This document shows, piece after piece, positions 22,717 through 34,545 of a stretch of DNA of 64,000 nucleotides. Position numbers and translations under genes: made by a program. The notes under the pieces are model-generated. The model had not been told where the DNA came from. It did not search any database and was given only the letters and a program-made list of their open reading frames with translations. The stretch is from Zingiber officinale (Eukaryota > Streptophyta > Magnoliopsida > Zingiberales > Zingiberaceae): the NCBI RefSeq assembly GCF_018446385.1, contig NC_055999.1, positions 80,057,859 through 80,121,858 on the forward strand, read 5' to 3'. How positions within the stretch are numbered: the stretch's first letter is position 1; each line of letters begins with the position of its first letter.

Positions 22717-23597
22717 TGTAAGTACTCCCAAGATGATTTTGATATGATCAACCAAGTCAAGTTAGGTCCTATTGGTATTTAACCCCTGTGTCTAAGTGTG
22801 CAGGAACTTATGAGCACAGGAAGTCGATCGAAAGACGCAGCTAGCGAGAAAGACGACATGGAAAAAATTCAACGGGCTCGATGCGTCTAAGGGATGAGGT
22901 GATGCGAAAGAGTACATAAGCAGACGAGAAGGAGGCGCGCGACATTTTCGAGGGAGGAGAAGCTAGAGCGGAAGATTGCTCGAGAAGGCTGGAAGTTAGG
23001 TTCGGGTGAGCCCTATTCCGGATGGCCGAGATCACCCAAGCAAGCGGAGCCGGAGCAGAAGACCCGGACCATGGCGAGCGGAAGACCGGGACCAAAAAAT
23101 CAACAAAAGATGATTTTTCGATCCGGGGTACTTCGAGTCGGTTCGGGGCGTCTCGAGTTGTTTCGGGTGCCTGGACCTCTCCGAGGCACCCGGACCTGGT
23201 CCAGGCGCCCAGACTCTGGGTGTCCGGAGCGGAAAATTATCCAGAACGTGATGTGACGCGTTCCGTTGTGACGGGGATAAATGTTTATCCCCTCTCAGGC
23301 ACCTGGAACCCTTCCAGACACCCCGACCGGGGCTATAAATACAATCCTGATCCCAATGGTTCATAACAACACTTGTAAACACTTTTAGTTTATTTTACTA
23401 TTTGTTTGTGAGCCATCAATGTTGTAAGAGGCTTTTCCGCCTAAAGGAGACTGTTTATTAAGCTTTCAACTTCCTTGGATTAACAATTTTTCCGGTTGTA
23501 ACCAAGTAACCCCTTCGTGCCTCTACTCATAGTTTACTTATTTTTCTATCTTTTATTTTATTTATGCAAGTGTTAATTTAATTAAGCTGCAAAAGTT
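22717..23597 (+). repeat. LTR4 of the tandem array, 3'-truncated
   Basis: Starts TGTAAGTACTCCC. TATAAATA lies at 23334-23341. It breaks off at 'gctgcaaaagttg' (about 23597), where other copies continue for another 70 bp or so to GGTCCTACA. The next bases belong to the middle of the internal region ('tatggtaagtcaggtaagta'). A deletion has therefore removed the LTR end, the PBS and the 5' half of gag. Confidence 0.85.
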
Positions 23598-24582
23598 GTA
23601 TGGTAAGTCAGGTAAGTAAACTTCCTCCAGAGCAATTATTTAAAATTGTACAAATGCTAAGTAAATCATTATATAAAAAGAGAACAAATTATGTAAAAAT
23701 AAAGAAAGAATATGCATGCTTGAAAGAAGAATTTTAGAAATTATTAGATGAAATTGTAAAATTAAAAGATAAAATAGAAATGTTAGAAAAGAAAAATTCA
23801 TGTTCGAATGTTTCGCTTGCTCCAAAAAGAAATTACAAGCATAATCGAAAGCTTAACTGGTATTTTAAATGTCATAAGGGCTAGATTGCAAAAGTTGATA
23901 GAAAATATATTCCTAAAAAATTCTTGATTAATCCTGTAGGAAGGAATCTATTTTGGGTTCCAAAATCATATTTAGACTGATTTTTTTACTTAGGGATTTC
24001 AAAGAGAAAATTGAATATTTAATTTCTTTAAAAGGCTTTGTCTAGAAGGTAGTTGTTGTTCCAATAACCAAGAAGGTCTAGTGTCTCACCACAACCTGAA
24101 AGTTAATTATTGAAATAAGTATTTAATTGACTAACTATTAAGCAATTAGTTGCTACAAAAATACTTTTTCAAAAATTGTGTTAGAAATTATTTAGAAGTT
24201 AATTTTTCATAAAAATAACTTTATCTGTAAGAAAATTTTCAAATATTAAATTTTTCTGAATGTTGAATTTTTTTTTAAAAAAATCTGTTTATGATAATGT
24301 CAACTTTATATGAAATTATCTGACTTATAGATGTTAAATTTTTATTGATAAATCCAAATTTAAACTTTAATATTTTTTCCTTAGACTTTAAAGTTAGTCT
24401 TTCCGAAGTCATTTTAAAAGTACCCCATTTTTAATGTCAACAAAAGGGGAGTAATAAGGATTAAGTCTATGGGGAGGGTAGTTAGTGCAAAAAAAGTTTT
24501 TACTTTAAAAAATTATAACTATTATTTGTTTATGGTTTACCCTAACTTAACTTGGGTTTGCTCACATAAAAAAAGGGGAGAT
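23598..24582 (+). pseudogene. Remnant internal region of array unit 4 (5' gag deleted)
   Basis: Begins in what corresponds to the middle of the other internal regions. It retains the coiled-coil and zinc-knuckle remnants ('KLNWYFKCHKG', with one zinc-knuckle Cys kept that the other units have lost, near 23870) and the A/T-rich 3' portion, ending in the PPT 'aaaaaaggggaga'. Confidence 0.75.
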
Positions 24583-25570
24583 TGTAAGTACCCCTAGGTA
24601 GTTTTGATTTGATCAACTAAGTCAGGTTATGTGCTATTGATATTCAACCCCTGTGTCTAAGTGTGCAGGAACATAGGAGCACAGGAAGTAGAGCGAAAGA
24701 CGCAACTAGCGAGAAGGATGACATGGAAGAAAGCCGACGGGCTCGATGCGTCTAAGGGACGAGGTACTGCGGAAGAGTACACAGATGGACAAAGAGGCGC
24801 GTGTTGTTTCCGAGGGACGAGAAGTTGTAGCCGAAGATTGCTCGAGAAGGCTTGAAGTTGGGTTCAGGTGAGCCCTATTCTGGATGGTTGAGATCACCCA
24901 AGCGAGCAAAGCCAGAGGGGAATACTAGGACCAATGCTAGCGGAGTCGGAGAGAAAGACCCGGACCAAGGCAAGCAGAAATGGAGCAAAAGACCGGGACA
25001 AAAAAATCAATAAAAGCTGATTTTTTGGTCCGGAGTGCCCCAAGCTGGTTCGAGGCACCTGTACCTGTCCGAGGCACCCGGACCTAGTCCGGGCGCTTGG
25101 ACTTCGTGCACTCGAAACCCTTCCGGGCGCCTGGAGCAAAAAATTATCCGTAACGCGACGTTGCAAGTTCCGTTGCGATGGGGATAAAAGTTTATCCCCT
25201 CCCAACCGCCTAGAACCCTTTCAGGCACCTCGACCAGGACTATAAATACAGCTCTGGTTCCAATGGTTCAGAACAACACTTGTAAATACTTTTAGTTTGT
25301 TCTACTATTTGTTTGTGAGCCATCAATGTTGTAAGAGACTTCTCCGCCTAAAGGAGACTTTTATTGAGCTTTCAACTTCCTTGGATTAACAATATGCTCG
25401 GTTGTAAGCAAGTAACCCTTTTGTGCCCCTACTCTTAGTCTATTTCTTTTTCAGTCTTTTATTTTGTTTATGCAAGTGTTAATTTAATTAAGTTGCAAAA
25501 GTTTGAGGAAGGTTCGTTTTATTTTATAGGGTTATTCATACCCCTCTAGCCGATCGCCTAGGGTCCTACA
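24583..25570 (+). repeat. LTR5 (terminal LTR) of the tandem array
   Basis: TGTAAGTACCCC...GGTCCTACA, 988 bp, followed directly by the target duplication caact (25571-25575). TATAAATA lies at 25241-25248. Confidence 0.9.
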
Positions 25571-27198
25571 CAACTGACATGATGCATAGGCAATGACCTT
25601 CCCATTCTGCATCACCACTACCCCTAAACCATTAGCTTGGAGGCATCTGTGTACTCCATGAACCATCCAGTACTGCCTGGAATTGCTAGCACTTGTGTTG
25701 TCATCAATCTTCATTTAGCTCCTCGAAACTCCTCTCACACTGGTCCATCCATTCATACTTTACCCCCTTTTTGGTCAACGAAGTCAGGGGTAGGATAATC
25801 CGTGAGAGATTCTGGATGAACCTTCGATAGTAGCCTGCTAGCCCTCAGAAGCTTCAGATTTCAGCAACATTTCTTGGTGCAACCCAATTCCTGATTGCCT
25901 CTACTTTAGTTGGATCCACCTCTATACCCTTCTCTGAAACTATATATCCTGGGAATGGAATCTGCCCCAACCAGAAGTCACATTTGCTGAACTTCATGTA
26001 TAATCATCTATCCTTCAGAGTCTGTAGCACCACAGTCAGGTGTCGATGGTGTTCTTCTCGACGAGAGTAAATTAATATATCATCAATGAAGACAATAACA
26101 AACTGGTTTAAAGACGACTGGAAGATTCGATTCATCAAATCCATAAAAATTGCTAGGGCGTTAGTAAGCCCAAACAACATAACTAGAAACTGATATTTAC
26201 CGTAACGAGTTCTGAATGAAGTTTTATGGATGTTCTCCTCTTTCACCTTTACTTGATGGTAACCTGACCTCAAGTCGATTTTTGAGAATACCATTGCCCC
26301 TTGTAGTTGATCGAACAGATCATCAATCCTGGGTAATGGGTATTTATTCTTAACTATAACTCGATTTAGCTCTCCGTAGTCTATACACAGACGCAGTGTC
26401 CCATCCTTTTTACGCACAAACAACACTGACGCTCCCCATGGTGACACACTCGGTTAGATGAATCCCTTGTCCAATAGCTCCTACAATTGCTCTTTCAATT
26501 CTTTCATTTCTATGGACGACAATCGGTATGGTGCTTTAGACACTGGAGTGACTCCAATTCTATCCCAAACTCCACCTCTCTAACAGGGGCAATCCTGTGA
26601 TGTCATCTGGGAATACTTCTGGAAAGTCTTGTGCCACCTCCACCTCCTCCAAACTTGGTCTACACATCTTAGCTTTAACATTGATATTGACTAGGAATCT
26701 GTTACACCCCTTACTTAACATGCGTTGGCCCTTATACGCTGTGATGATATGAGGGAGATTTGGTCTTGGAGTTACATTAAAAATGAAGGATTCCTATTTG
26801 GTAGCTTCTGACTGCCCGTTTCTTATAATCGATAATAGCCTCGTGCCGAGTCAACCAATCCATTTGTAGGATCACATCGAAATCTATCATTTCCAGAACT
26901 ATAAATTTTGCATACACCGTACGATTTGCATCAACAACTGACAATTCATTACTATACTATTGCTATGCAGTTCTTCCCCAGATGGTAAAAAAACGTTGTA
27001 TCCCATAACCATTTGATCGGGTGTAATGCCTAGTTTTGCAGTATAGGCCATTGATATAAAAGGATGAGTAGCTTCAGAATCTATTAATGCATGGGTAGGT
27101 AGACTACAATAGAGATCATACCTGTGATAATAGCAGAATCCGGATCCACCTGCTCTTGTGTCATCGCAAATACCCTTCCCTTGGTCAGCTCCTTGAGC
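25571..27198 (-). pseudogene. pol: gypsy pol, N-terminal half: protease, RT, start of RNase H
   Basis: Minus strand. Protease, about 27140-26890: 'ALIDSEATHPFIS', where the catalytic triplet context D-S-G has become D-S-E, and 'GYNVFLPSGEEL'. RT, about 26530-25990: '[20 protein letters not shown]', '[19 protein letters not shown]', '[15 protein letters not shown]', and catalytic '[10 protein letters not shown]' (the gypsy form of Y-x-D-D). RNase H begins at about 25700: 'GLGVVVMQNGKVIAYASCQL', the break point of the tandem array. Stops include TAG (26481-26483), where relatives have Gln, and a TAA shortly before the RT block. The enzyme would copy element RNA in cytoplasmic particles; this copy cannot. 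Confidence 0.85.
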
Positions 27199-28164
27199 TG
27201 GGAGCATTCTCTAGCAAAATGCCCCGTCTTCTTGCACATATAGCAAACATTTGAACCCATCAGACACTGGCATGCATGAACCTTCTCACACTTGGAACAC
27301 TAGACCTTGTCATCAGCCTTGGGGATAGTGCCTTCAATAGATCGAGATCCCTGGCGTCGCTGTTGGGGCTATGTCAGTTTCTACTACTGCTTACCTTGAA
27401 ACTGAACATGAACCGGCTTCTTCCCACTTGGCCCTTGCTATTCCCTCCTTGGGTAACTTGTTCTCCTGTTTTGTGCTTCCCTGATCATATCATTCTTGTC
27501 CCTTTCTGTCATCAGAGCTTACTCCAGCACCTCTCTGAATGTAGTAACCCGACTCAACTTGACATCATGTCGAATTGTAGCTCTTAGCCCCTCGGTGAAA
27601 TGTTTTAGTTCCTCTGTCAGTTTTCCTGTAAACATAGATACAAAGTATCGCCCCCTCTCAAACTTCTTGACATACTCAGCCACTGTCATGTCTCCTTGCT
27701 AAAGCTCTGGGAATTCTCTTGCTAGTCGAGTTCTATTGTCAATGGTGAAATACTTCCTATAGAATACCTCTTTGAAGCCATCACAGGTCAAGGTAGTCAG
27801 ATCTACCGCAGAGCGTGCACCTTCCCACCATATTCAAGCATCATCATGCAGCATGAATATGGCACACCTAACCTTGTCAGTATCCGTGAGTTGCATGAAG
27901 TCATAGATCATTTCTAGTGACCGAATCTATCCTTCCGCAATGATCGGGTCTATAGTGCCCTTGAACTCTACCGACCCAAGCTCCCTGAACTGTCTGTAAA
28001 TTGGGTTCACACTGGCTGTGGGCATTTTCATCTCCCCAAGCTCTCAACAGTTGCTGGATCTATTCTCCATGAATGCGGTTCTGCTCCTGTAGGAGCCCGG
28101 TAAGCCTTGATAAGAACTGGTTGTTCTGACCATCAATCTCGCCATTGTTCCTTCTGGCAATCAT
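27199..28164 (-). pseudogene. gag: gypsy gag with CCHC zinc knuckle
   Basis: The minus-strand start ATG at 28164-28162 opens MIARRNNGEIDGQNNQFLSR, then a TAG near 28068. The body includes 'FPELQQGDMTVAEYVKKFE', 'TEELKHFTEGLR' and 'ALMTERDKNDMIREAQNRR', typical of the gypsy Gag (retrotrans_gag) domain. A zinc knuckle at 27245-27204 reads CYMCKKTGHFAREC, matching C-x2-C-x4-H-x4-C, preceded by a second Cys-rich stretch ('CSKCEKVHACQC'). Several in-frame stops break it. It would bind genomic RNA and form the particle shell. Confidence 0.8.
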
Positions 28165-28349
28165 AACCTGTACATCCCAACATAAGCTCATCATTACTTC
28201 ACACAAGCATATTCATATTCTATTCATATCATAGCCAAATTATCAAGTCGATTTCAGTACTATAGTAAAGAAAATCTTACAAACTTGAAGGCAGAAGTAG
28301 CCAAGTTCTTGACGAGATAGCATGCGCACACTGACCTTTAGAGGTGACT

Positions 28350-28361
28350 GCTCTGATACCA
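28350..28361 (-). promoter_or_regulatory. Primer-binding site of the outer gypsy element (tRNA-iMet)
   Basis: On the minus strand TGGTATCAGAGC begins two bases after the 5' LTR end, complementary to the 3' end of plant initiator tRNA-Met. This fixes the element's orientation as minus. Confidence 0.88.
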
Positions 28362-28363
28362 AC

Positions 28364-30651
28364 TGAAAAGACCCTTGACTTCTCTCACCTTTATGGAACC
28401 CATAACATAAATTGCAACATTTATGAATCAAAGTCATATAGCATAACTCTAAAACCATTGGAATGGAAAACTATAGTAGAAATCTCACTAGATAAGAACC
28501 ACCATTATTCGACATACATGGAAACATCATAACTCAAGAAATTTTAGATAAAGGAAAAATGGAAACACAACACCCTATCCCATACATATCAAGAAAGGTC
28601 ACAGAAACAAAAGTCTTCATGGCACTCCTAAAGGTCCTTGGGCAGTGTGTCGTAGTACTATCTCGCCTCCTCGTCTACTCCGTGTGCATGCCCTCCATAA
28701 TATCTTGGGAGGTATCTCCCTCACCTCCATCATGTACATCATGAGTCTATAGACCCAACAAGAACATCCCAGTATAAAAAATATGACATCCATAAAGAGA
28801 AAGGATCAGTAGCTAAAGCATGGAATGCAAATTCGAATACGACATAAAGGAAAACACATGAAGCAGGAAAAGTGATCTTCACCACTAGTAAAGATGAATA
28901 TGTCACACATGTGGTAACCACCATTTGAGCCAGTCATTCAGTCCATAATCATGACCCTAGAGGTACCTCCTAGGAGAGCATGCAGTCACATAGCCGAAGC
29001 CAATATTATCAGTCATTATCAGTCAAGTTGGAAAGGGCCCTCCCTAGAGCTCATCCCGGGGCACTTATCCCGTACTGTCACCACACCTGCACATATTCAT
29101 CTATAATCATCCCTATGCAATGAATCATGGCCTACTCATATCTTGCTTTGCAAACACACATAAACAATACTTGAACAAGACCTTTCTATAAAAAGCATGA
29201 CCTTATTCATTCCATAATCCCACACATCTTAAGAAAATAAAAGGGAAACCTCTACATTAACCACAGAACATGCATGCACATGGAGGAGCTAAAATTAAAT
29301 CGATCACCTATACATACTTGCATTCAATTCCAAAATCAACATGGTATTACCCTTTCATAGGAGAATAGGAACACCATACGAAGAAACCATCAGAAAATCC
29401 ACATTGATGTTTATAGAATCTGAGACCATCACAAGGAGCAGGAACCACCTCGAATTCACATTACTAGCAACTAGATCATTCACAAGAATCACGGCTAAAT
29501 CGAAAGAAACCACGAACACCTTCGCATTGTTCTCCAATCAATCCACTCTATTCCGGAATTCCGAACCCATAGAGAAACTCGGAACCACCATGGAAACACT
29601 TTGAAATCTACCAAAACAATCCCAAAACTCACAGCTATTCGAAGAGCATAACAAGTTCAAGTTAAATCCACACAAAATCTACTAACTCACAGCTAATCGA
29701 AGTGCAGAACAAGTTCAAGTTAAATTAACACAAAATCCACTGCAAATCAGTGAAGCAGAATAATACCGAATTGAATCTACATTCCAAATCAACCCAACAT
29801 TATCGAAGCAATATGATATAATGAAAACATCTCTGATCAAGGCTTAATGCACCTACAGTCTATCCAAAACCTACAGAATCACTAAGAGTGTGGAGCAACA
29901 TCCAGAACCAACTGAAACCACCTAGAACTTAGTCCAGGCTCAAATCATCAAGAAAGCCCAACCAAAAACAAATTCAATTCATGAACACCCAAAATCATTG
30001 TGGAAATTCGGAGCGATTCACAAGAATAACAAGAACAACATGAACAATAATAACATCATAGAAACCTCAAATCTAGCTCATCCAAGTAGACAGAACATCA
30101 AGAACAGTAAGAACATCATAGAAACCTCAAATCACAGCTCATCTGAGTAGGTAATCATCATAAGCAAGCTTATATACTCCTTCTAGCACTTAATCATTAT
30201 CTCTCTGATCTCATACCCACATAATAGAGAGTACTTGTCTTCCCTTCTTCGTTCTACCGACGGAACCCCTTGCTAGTCATTTCGTGCCACTGGTGAGATG
30301 GCTGATGACCACCGTGTCTGATCGTGACGCCCTCAGAGGAAATCACCCACATGAGGTGGTGCTTTGTCGAGTTCCAGATACCGGTGGAGAGGAAATTGGT
30401 GATTTTAGGGCTGCAGTGAGAATTGGGCGGAAAATTTAGGATTTATACCTAGGCTAATTACTCTAACATAGGGTAATTAGATCTATCAACTCGTAACTTA
30501 CTTGGTATTATTCTTAGGCTTCCCTCAATCTTAATTGCTTTATCCCCTTAAAACACGCGTACGAGTTCATTTTAAATCCAAAAAAAATCTAAAAATTCAT
30601 TGAAAATTTTCTGTGAATTAATTCCTTATTTACCGTTCGTGGGACCTTACA
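28364..30651 (-). repeat. 5' LTR of the outer gypsy element
   Basis: Matches 5714-8008 throughout. Its minus-strand start TGTAAGGTCCCACGAAC is at 30651 and its end TTTTCA at 28364. Open frames inside are not conserved genes. Confidence 0.88.
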
Positions 30652-30775
30652 GTGTTGTATCCTTGCATGCGTATGGTGTGTACGATGTAATAATTAGGAA
30701 TTATTATATTTTTATTTCCGTTGTGTATGTTTTCTGAAATATATTTTAGCACTCACTACATCGAGCTCCCCAACA
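30652..30775 (+). mobile_element. Solo LTR (Copia-type), right part
   Basis: Continues the LTR that starts at 3790 and was split by the gypsy element. It ends CTCCCCAACA, followed by tgttg, which resembles the left flank tgtcg. Confidence 0.55.
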
Positions 30776-30780
30776 TGTTG

Positions 30781-31260
30781 TATGTACATATATTTGTTGT
30801 AAATTGTTATGTTGTGTTGTTTTGGTATTAGATTGTGTAAAATGATGTTTTGTTCTTGTATTGATTTGTGCAAAGTTGATATTTTGTTCTTGTTTTGGAT
30901 TGTGCAAATTTATTATGTTGTGTTGTTCTAAATGTTTGTATATTTGATTGGTAAGTGGATTGTATAAAATTCTTGTGTTGTTCTTGTATTGGATTGTTAA
31001 GTGGATTGTATAAAATTCTTGTCTTGTGTTGTTATAAATTGTTGTGTTGAGTTGTGTTGTTCTTATATTCGATTGTTTATAATTGTTGTGTTGTTCTTGT
31101 ATTAGATTGTTGTCATTGGATTGTGTAAAATTGTTATGTTGTTATTGTATTGGATTATTATTGGATTGTATTAAATTGTCGTGTTGTTCTTGTATTGGAT
31201 TGTTTAATGGATTCTATGGAAATTATTTTATCTTAATATATGTTGGTATTGAATAGATTT
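30781..31260 (+). repeat. T/G-rich outer tract of the left inverted-repeat arm
   Basis: Degenerate tandem variants of 'ttgtgttgttcttgtattgg' and 'attgtgtaaaatt' with irregular spacing of 30-60 bp. The reverse complement of a shorter tract of the same composition lies at 61100-61200, at the outer end of the opposite arm. No coding signal. Confidence 0.65.
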
Positions 31261-31605
31261 TATTAGATGAGTACTTTTGTAAAATGATCTTCGTATTTGA
31301 TCAAAATGATACATATATCAAATTGTTATAAAAGTGCCCGAATCGTATTTAAAAAATTATTGCTCCTGTCATGATCTCATGATCTTCGTATTTGATCAAA
31401 ATGATATATATATAGGAAATGGTTCCATGTCAATCTGATATTGTTTGGTCCATAAGCCGATTTTGGTCAAAATCTGATGATAGAGCTTAACAACTCTAAA
31501 AGCAAGAAATTTCATATCTTAAGAAAGAGGGGAGATCAAGGATCTTAAATATGGTGTGGATGAGTGATCATCATTACCGTATCATTTATATTTATCTTCC
31601 AATAT
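31261..31605 (+). repeat. Array of ~295-bp units, left arm, part 1
   Basis: First, partly degenerate unit of a tandem repeat whose landmark is 'cttaagaaagaggggagatc' followed by 'aatatggtgtggatgagtga' (about 31518). The array continues at 34546 after a solo LTR. Net spacing between successive landmarks is about 295 bp. Confidence 0.85.
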
Positions 31606-34540
31606 TGTCACGCCCCAGAGGAGTCCCTGTCCGAGAAAATTTCGGCAGCATCTCCCCTGTACGGTGGACAATCTGAAATTTTTCTACATCCTCACATACC
31701 TCAGCCACAGGCGGCTGGAATAATAAAAACAATAAAAATACAACCACACATTCCACGCAGTTTATATAACAAGTAAACAGAAAGATAATACCCTGACTCG
31801 AAATCAACCCTACTACACTACACTCGTAAAGCTCAAATCCGATGAACTCACCTCTTCTGCCGTCCAGGCAGGCATGTAGTAGAATAAATCCAAATCCAAA
31901 TCCATCGACATAATAAAATCCATACAATGTCCATAAGTAAAATAATCCAAAACATAACAAGTTCAAAAAACTCTAGAACAGAAAAGAAATCAAAAGAAAA
32001 CCAATCATATCCTTGAGGTCTGCAGGGACCAGCAACTGCAACTCTCTCCTGACAGCATCAACCTGAAAATATCAACAATGGAGGCGGGGTGAGTCCAACA
32101 CTCAGCAGGTACAATTGATATGCAAAGTAAAGAAATAACACCTAGCACTAATCATGCGTACAGTCTCCTGATAAAAATATAGATAAATGCAAACCGAAGT
32201 AGACAGGAGAGAATCTGTACTAACCAGGACCCGGTATAAGGACAAACAGTACGAAAGGTATAGAAGACCTGTACGCATGTCAAACATAGGTATCCAAACA
32301 ATATGCAGCATATAAATGCAGCAAACACAATCACAAACAATAAATGCATCATGCATATAATGCCAATGTCATGGTCACCCCTGACGCCAGTTAGCCAACT
32401 CATAACAAAAGTGGGACCGAGTGGGTAGAGCTGTGACAACCGTGCACGCTGCATCACTACCCCTGATGAGTGACCGAGTGGACGGGATGCTGTCGGAGTA
32501 CACACGTACTCCTACCCCAAATCATAAATGGGGGAGCGAAATGCTCTCATCTCCCGGTACGCTATGACGGGGAGGGATCTCTAACGTGCTACACGCTGCG
32601 TCACACTACCCATGAGCAGACCAACGGAGCACCGAGCAACCTGACGTGCTACCACGCCGTGTCACGCTACCCATGAGCGTCCAACGGAGCAGTGATGAAA
32701 CTGGCAATGTGCTCAACAATAATGGAGCAATCTATCGCACAGCATGCGATCATGCAAATGGTGCATGTCACTAAGCATGGTAATATACTAAACCAACCTC
32801 TGGACATATAACAATGGGCACCATAGTGAATAAATCATATCAAGATATACTGATCAATAAGGTATCAAACCTAGGTCCTGAACATGTGAAACATGGTTAT
32901 ATCACTACCCATGAGCATGAAAAATCAGGTACGAGATCAATACGAGATGCAAACAAACAACCAATCAAACAGGTAACATGTATTGGGCAGTGATTAACCG
33001 AAACAAATAAGAAACACAATTAATGCAACATGTTAATTTCATTACTAAGCATATCAAAGACAATAAGTCAAAAGTACCCGCCTCCAATAAAAAAGGTCCG
33101 ATCAGTCCAAATCCGGACGTCGAGAAACTCGTCTCGCGTCAAGGTCCTGTGATAAATCCTACAATTTAGCTAAGTATAAACAAATAGCTAAATAAATTCC
33201 TAATTCATCGACCATCTAGGGTTAGTTTCATTAACCCTAATTACACCATCAATCAAAATCAACCAACATATTTGATTGTATTCATTAAGCCTTACCTCTG
33301 GATCAAACAAAAGGAAGATCACAGCGGTTAGTGCTCTCTCTCCAACAAGGTCTGCAAAGGAAGTCACCATATAAGGTCTACACAGGATTTAATATAATTA
33401 ACCCTATGCTTACATAACAAAAGTAATACCAATAACTCAGACCATCGAAATCATCCAATTCATCTTCCCAAACTCACCTCAACAGATTCCAAATTCTTCA
33501 GCCGAGACCTCCTTGCTAAAGTTTTCCCCACAACGCACAATGCTTGGCTAGAAACTCTACCTCACAGCCGTGATTTTTAATCCACAATAGGGAAAATTCT
33601 TCACTGAACAGATCACATATGAAGATCAATAATGGAGATTATTAATTCAACAAGGCATTCAAATATAACCTACTTCCATAATCCATCTACTAACCTTACT
33701 GATCTCCAACACCTTCAATCCGTGACCTAGCCACAAGGAAGGTGGAAGACAAAAATCCTCAGAGCCCTACTATCCCGTTCACTCCAGCGGTCGGAGGACT
33801 AGGGCACAGGGAAGGCAGCCAAGTCGGATCTGATGGTCGGCGCGACTCTGTACAACGGCATCTCTCGGTTCCCAGCGATCTAGGGTAGAGTGGTGTTGAC
33901 GAAAACCTCGGCGGAATCACGCAAGAAGAGAGGAAATCAGCGTGTTCCCTTGAAACTCTCGGCTGGTCTGAGAAGAGACCAACGCCGGCGCTAGGGCACT
34001 CCTTGGAGGGGTAGCCGGCGATGGTGCTAGGGCAAAAGGGCATCGTCGCCGTGAGAGACAGAGAGTGCCAGGACACATGCGCGCCGGCAGTGGATCGACG
34101 CTGCTCCGTTCGGCCTCCGGTTGTGGCGACGCCTGGTGCGGCTCGAGGAAGAGAAGAAGGAGAGGAAGGAATCGGGAGAGGAAGTCGGTGCGAGGGAGGT
34201 TTAGGGCATGGCCCTTGGCGATGAGATGAAGAGAAGGGGGAAGAAGGAACCGCCGGCCCGGCGCCGGTTAGGGCACAGAGGAGAAGAAGGTCGCGGCGAG
34301 GAAACGGGCGTGCGTGGAGAAGGTGTCGAGCACGGGAAAAAAAATAAGAGAAAAAGGAAAAGAAAAGAAAAGAAAAAGGAAAAGGAAATAAAACTTTTCC
34401 TCATTAAAACAGGGTAGCCTAAACAGGCTTTTCCGGACCCCATTTTTATCCCCGTCAACTCATCCGTACGAGCTCCGAAAAATTTTCAAAAATTCCGGAA
34501 AATTCCCTTATTAATATTTGCCTATTTCCGGTATTTTACA
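31606..34540 (-). mobile_element. Solo LTR of the second gypsy family, 2.9 kb
   Basis: On the plus strand it begins TGTCACGCCCCAGAGGAG and ends CGGTATTTTACA, the reverse complement of the LTRs at 48479-51273 and 55992-58750. It has a perfect 5-bp target duplication, aatat (31601-31605 and 34541-34545). No internal region, so it is a solo LTR. The G/C-rich part around 33750-34330 gives chance open frames on both strands. The homologous parts of the other LTRs do not keep them. Confidence 0.92.
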
Positions 34541-34545
34541 AATAT

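Larger units (their letters stand above)
9849..25570 (+). mobile_element. Tandem array of a non-autonomous Copia-like LTR element (5 LTRs, 4 internal regions)
   Basis: The order is LTR-internal-LTR-internal-LTR-internal-LTR-internal-LTR, all on the plus strand. Perfect 5-bp duplications, caact, lie only at the outer edges (9844-9848 and 25571-25575); joining them restores the RNase H reading frame of the host gypsy element ([12 protein letters not shown]). Internal regions carry only a gag-like gene with no protease, integrase, RT or RNase H. The PBS matches initiator tRNA-Met, and the PPT is AAAAAGGGGGAGA. The basic unit is about 3.1 kb. The gag style and PPT suggest a SIRE-like Copia ancestor (inference). 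LTR3 is split by a CACTA element and LTR4 is truncated. Confidence 0.88.
5714..30651 (-). mobile_element. Ty3/gypsy chromovirus (Tekay-like), complete but disrupted
   Basis: Two LTRs of about 2.29 kb (5714-8008 and 28364-30651), with minus-strand ends TGTAAGG...TTTTCA, bound an internal region holding gag, protease, RT, RNase H, integrase and a chromodomain-like C-terminus in gypsy order on the minus strand. PBS and PPT are present. A 4-bp direct repeat, gtgt (5710-5713 and 30652-30655), flanks it; 5 bp would be usual. A 15.7-kb tandem array (9849-25570) sits in the RNase H region. Without it the element is about 9.2 kb, a normal size. Stops and frameshifts make it non-functional. The Tekay assignment rests on the integrase/chromodomain motifs. 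Confidence 0.85.

Noticed and set aside
24583..25714. LTR5 plus the following RT/RNase H as parts of one element
   Set aside because: The caact duplication at 25571-25575 and the change of strand show that the pol sequence belongs to the outer gypsy element.
30652..30656. gtgtt as a perfect 5-bp target duplication of the outer gypsy element
   Set aside because: The left flank before TGAAAAG is tgtgt. Only gtgt is shared without borrowing the first base of the LTR, so only 4 bp are claimed.
33759..34458. Several overlapping frames on both strands in G/C-rich DNA
   Set aside because: Part of a gypsy LTR. The equivalent regions of the other LTR copies do not keep the frames.
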